This document shows positions 6,471 to 8,024 of a DNA stretch of 8,024 nt, one piece after another. This DNA comes from Candidatus Melainabacteria bacterium (GTDB lineage: Bacteria > Cyanobacteriota > Vampirovibrionia > Obscuribacterales > Obscuribacteraceae), in assembly GCA_003175915.1 (NCBI GenBank), contig PSRH01000186.1, forward strand, positions 1 to 8,024, written 5' to 3'. The notes below the pieces were generated by a model, which worked only from the letters and a program-made list of their open reading frames with translations, was not told the origin of the DNA and did not search any database. The position numbers and the translations under genes are program-made. Position 1 is the stretch's first letter. Each line of letters opens with the position of its first letter.

Positions 6471-7454
6471 CTAGTCCAAAGTGACACGGGCCAGGACCAG
6501 TTCGCGCACTTCCACGGCGCAGCCGGGACCACGCGTGAAGCCGTCGCCCCGGCTTCCATAGCAGTGGACCACCTCGAAATTCCCTTGATTTTCAGCCTCC
6601 AGCCGTTCGCCGCCGTGACGACCGGGGCGCAGGCCGCAGCTGACGGCGAGCTGATTGGCGTCTGGATCGAACTCTGGCGGCAGGATGGGTCTAAGGCGCT
6701 GGAACATTGCTTTGACGGCGGTGGGATCAGGGTCCAAGTCCCAGCAGTTCTCCTCGGACGAACCGCCCACCCGGCATTCGTCCGGACCGCTTGCCACATA
6801 CCAGGTTTGTTCGCGAGCGACCAATCGCACCTCCTGCGGCGCGTTGCGCAGGCGCACCACGGCGCAGTGTCCTCGCACCGGAAACACCTGCGGATCATCG
6901 CACAGGGCCTGGGCCCCCACACCGCTGGCGTTGACGATCACTTTCGCTCCACATTCGCCATTGACCTGGGCGAAGTTGTCGACCTGGAGCGGCACGAAGC
7001 GAACACCCCTGCGCTTCAGCTCAGCCCTCATCCATTCCAGGAAGACGGGCGGATTGATGCGGAATGTCTCAGCCCAGGTACCATGGGGGAAGCCGGTCGG
7101 CAGCTCGTGGGCCGCCAGGTGGCGCTCGCCTGGTTCGAGCACTCTTGCTTCGCGCCTGAACACGTAGATTGGTCCATATTGGAGCGCGGTTCCAGGCATG
7201 GCAAGCATCGCCCGGTAAAAGTCCCGGCTGTTCTCTTGCCATCGGATCAGCCGTCTGTTAGACGTAGTCCAGTCGAAGTCTACGAACGCTGACGCACTCA
7301 TCCCTGCCGTTTTGCGCGGATCGCCCGGGTCGAAGATCGCCACTCTCTCGCCTCTCAGTGTCGGCCGTCCCATGGTTTTGGAGGTAAGAGCCAGGGCACA
7401 GAAGAGACCCATCGGGCCACCGCCAACGATACCGACGCTGCACTTCTCAATCAT
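6471..7454 (-). CDS. FAD-dependent oxidoreductase, D-amino-acid-oxidase (DAO) family
   Basis: A 327-residue flavoenzyme with no signal peptide. The N-terminus carries the FAD dinucleotide-binding motif GxGxxG at Gly11-Gly16 (VGIVGGGPMG), and VAIFDPG supplies the acidic end of the second strand. Near the C-terminus GLRPGR (274-279) aligns with the Arg that binds the substrate carboxylate in D-amino-acid oxidases. VVHCYGSRGDGFTRGPGCA (295-313) is a slightly divergent form of the DAO signature, usually H-N-Y-G-x-G-G. TWYVASGP followed by VGG also fits the family. The likely reaction is FAD-dependent oxidation of an amino acid or related amine to imine/keto product with hydrogen peroxide; the substrate is not determinable, and it could be an uncharacterised DAO-fold dehydrogenase. 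The ATG at 7454 is preferred over an upstream GTG (7484) because AAGGTGG lies just before it. Sampled stretches are near 68-70% G+C against about 47-53% in neighbours, suggesting recent acquisition. Confidence 0.88.
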   Translation of the reverse strand: MIEKCSVGIVGGGPMGLFCALALTSKTMGRPTLRGERVAIFDPGDPRKTAGMSASAFVDFDWTTSNRRLIRWQENSRDFYRAMLAMPGTALQYGPIYVFRREARVLEPGERHLAAHELPTGFPHGTWAETFRINPPVFLEWMRAELKRRGVRFVPLQVDNFAQVNGECGAKVIVNASGVGAQALCDDPQVFPVRGHCAVVRLRNAPQEVRLVAREQTWYVASGPDECRVGGSSEENCWDLDPDPTAVKAMFQRLRPILPPEFDPDANQLAVSCGLRPGRHGGERLEAENQGNFEVVHCYGSRGDGFTRGPGCAVEVRELVLARVTLD

Positions 7455-7457
7455 TGT

Positions 7458-7464
7458 CCACCTT
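7458..7464 (-). promoter_or_regulatory. Ribosome binding site that fixes the oxidase start
   Basis: On the minus strand AAGGTGG precedes ACA and the ATG at 7454, with AGG 6 nt from the start. The alternative GTG at 7484 has a GGGAG only 1 nt away, too close to work well, and would add ten residues (MRWCVEKRWT) ahead of the FAD motif that look non-conserved. Confidence 0.6.
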
Positions 7465-7493
7465 TTCTCCACACACCAGCGCACACTCCCTGG

Positions 7494-7509
7494 CCGCGAA
7501 CGAACGCGG
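7494..7509. promoter_or_regulatory. Palindrome upstream of the oxidase gene
   Basis: CCGCG-AACGAA-CGCGG is a perfect 5-bp GC-only inverted repeat 40 bp upstream of the oxidase ATG. In the transcript it would form a stable small hairpin in the leader; as DNA it could bind a regulator. No clear -35/-10 pair was found near it. Confidence 0.4.
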
Positions 7510-7918
7510 GGTCTTTAACCAAGTCCAGGAGAGTGCAGTGCTGAGCGGTGAGCTAAACCTTGTGGAAGAAACAGGAATTGAACGACTTACACAGCCTGCC
7601 AATTTGGCTGTTACGATTTCAAGAATGCGACTGCGATTGCTGCCTGAATGAAGTTAAAACTGACAGCCACCGGGGATTAAGTTGCTGCAAGTTTAATAGC
7701 CCGGCTAGCGCGCGGTTAATCGAGCATGAACTTCGCACGGTATCACTAGCAGAAGGAAACTTGCTGACTACGGCAATTAAGTTTTGTTTCCAGGCAGCTC
7801 CTGCATCCTGTGCGAGCTCAGCCTCAACTTAAGCGACTCTAAGAGCCCTTTCGTTGATATCTTCTGACTGAACCTCCTAAGGTGCGAAAGCCTATTGTTT
7901 ATCCGCAACTTATTCAGG
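7510..7918. other. Gene-poor region with several hairpins
   Basis: No open frame here shows protein-like features. The two longest plus-strand frames (7454-7651 and 7560-7832) have poor starts and no recognisable motifs. The region holds CAGCC/GGCTG (7592-7610, 9-nt loop), a long hairpin at 7670-7704, GGAAAC/GTTTCC (7755-7791) and AGCTC/GAGCT (7796-7818). G+C is near 47% where counted, clearly lower than in the oxidase gene. It may hold a regulatory RNA, the leader of the oxidase gene or decayed sequence; the sequence alone does not decide. Confidence 0.4.
7670..7704. other. Stable hairpin, possible structured RNA element
   Basis: CCGGG (7670-7674) pairs with CCCGG (7700-7704). After a G / AG internal loop, ATTAAGTT (7676-7683) pairs with AGTTTAAT (7690-7697), with two G-T wobbles, closing the loop GCTGCA. 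That gives 13 pairs in a 35-nt element. No T-run follows on either strand, so it is not a terminator. It belongs to no RNA family I recognise. Confidence 0.4.
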
Positions 7919-8024
7919 TTAGTGCCGCTCCAAAGAGTCAATCATCCAGTAGTTTCCTATGAAATACGAGCGCACCGCCTCGCATGTAGGAAATTTGCTC
8001 GAGTCAATTGTCCAACTGTGATTG
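7919..8024 (-). CDS. Possible 3' end of an unidentified gene, cut by the window edge
   Basis: On the minus strand one frame is open from the right edge for 34 codons to a TAA at 7921-7919. A 14-bp direct repeat in this stretch (8001-8014 and 7935-7948) is 66 bp apart, exactly 22 codons, and reads in this frame as WTIDS and WMIDS. An in-frame, codon-multiple repeat hints at a repetitive protein. An open run of 34 codons is also expected by chance in a fair share of frames, and no family is recognised. Alternatively the same repeat and the TTTCCTA/TAGGAAA hairpin between its copies are non-coding. Confidence 0.22.
   Translation of the reverse strand, partial: NHSWTIDSSKFPTCEAVRSYFIGNYWMIDSLERH
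7935..8014. repeat. 66-bp-spaced direct repeat flanking a hairpin
   Basis: GAGTCAATCATCCA (7935-7948) and GAGTCAATTGTCCA (8001-8014) agree at 12 of 14 positions. Between them TTTCCTA (7953-7959) pairs with TAGGAAA (7987-7993), and an inner CGAG (7967-7970) with CTCG (7979-7982). The ordered nesting looks like a small mobile-element remnant, a structured RNA or an internal protein repeat; none can be chosen from this copy alone. Confidence 0.4.

Noticed and set aside
6564..7292. 242-codon plus-strand open frame opposite the oxidase.
   Set aside because: It is antisense to a gene with clear FAD-binding and DAO motifs; long antisense frames are common in G+C-rich genes.
7569..7595. tRNA-like T-arm on the minus strand (GTTCAATTC).
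   Set aside because: The flanking bases do not pair as a T-stem (three of the four positions outside the G-C closure mismatch) and there is no matching acceptor, D-arm or anticodon arm.
7560..7832. 90-codon plus-strand open frame with a TTG start.
   Set aside because: There is no ribosome binding site, the composition is Cys- and Ser-rich with no motif, and it overlaps several hairpins; not supported as a gene.
7875..7889. TCCTAAGGTGCGAAA resembles the universally conserved 23S rRNA segment TCCTAAGGTAGCGAAA, with one base missing.
   Set aside because: The bases on both sides do not continue as 23S rRNA, so this short match is most likely chance.
7510..7900. Possible tmRNA: 7624-7647 reads NATAIAA-stop, like a proteolysis-tag ending, and is followed by hairpins.
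   Set aside because: The expected 5' GGATTCGAC-like segment, a T-arm GGTTCRANTCC and a 3' CCA-bearing acceptor partner are all absent, and the reading frame upstream does not begin with a plausible resume codon.
1..8024. CRISPR array, insertion sequence with transposase, or prophage genes.
   Set aside because: No regularly spaced direct repeats with unique spacers, no transposase or integrase motifs and no phage structural genes were seen on either strand.

Overview
The window looks like a chromosomal segment of an uncultured, moderate-GC bacterium. It reads as a signalling locus next to an unrelated metabolic gene. The kinases (shared core MVSHDLR[ST]PLTSIQFSL), the TPR lipoprotein beside a kinase and the compact GC-rich intergenic repeats remind me of the non-photosynthetic cyanobacterial relatives (Obscuribacterales / 'Melainabacteria'). 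That placement is recollection and inference; nothing in the window proves it.

Layout. (1) 45-1808: a PAS-type sensor histidine kinase (HK1) on the minus strand, its stop codon lying inside a GC-rich structured repeat (copy A). (2) 1809-2027: a divergent intergenic region with a hairpin over the HK1 start, a near-perfect palindrome, paired GATATC sites and repeat copy B. (3) 2028-5389: a tightly coupled pair on the plus strand, a TPR-repeat protein with a lipoprotein-like signal peptide followed, with a 4-nt ATGA overlap, by a full-length membrane histidine kinase (HK2: TM, extracytoplasmic domain, TM, HAMP, PAS, HisKA, HATPase). (4) 5390-6220: after a 120-bp gap with its own promoter-like sequence, an OmpR/PhoB-type response regulator. 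(5) 6221-6470: repeat copy C and a strong terminator hairpin between convergent genes. (6) 6471-7454: a minus-strand FAD-dependent oxidoreductase of the D-amino-acid-oxidase fold, visibly richer in G+C than its surroundings. (7) 7455-8024: no convincing complete gene, but several hairpins, an in-frame 66-bp direct repeat and possibly the 3' end of a gene entering from the right edge on the minus strand.

How it may work together (inference): the TPR lipoprotein could act as an extracytoplasmic partner of HK2, and HK2 would phosphorylate the downstream regulator at Asp52. HK1 is a paralogue of HK2 in its PAS and catalytic half, has no regulator of its own here, and could feed the same regulator. 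The oxidase is probably independent of this system.

The most noteworthy non-coding observation is a three-copy family of structured intergenic repeats (A, B, C). They share a hairpin with a CCATG-type loop. The stem shows a compensatory T-A to C-G change between copies A and C, and copies A and B bracket HK1 in opposite orientation.
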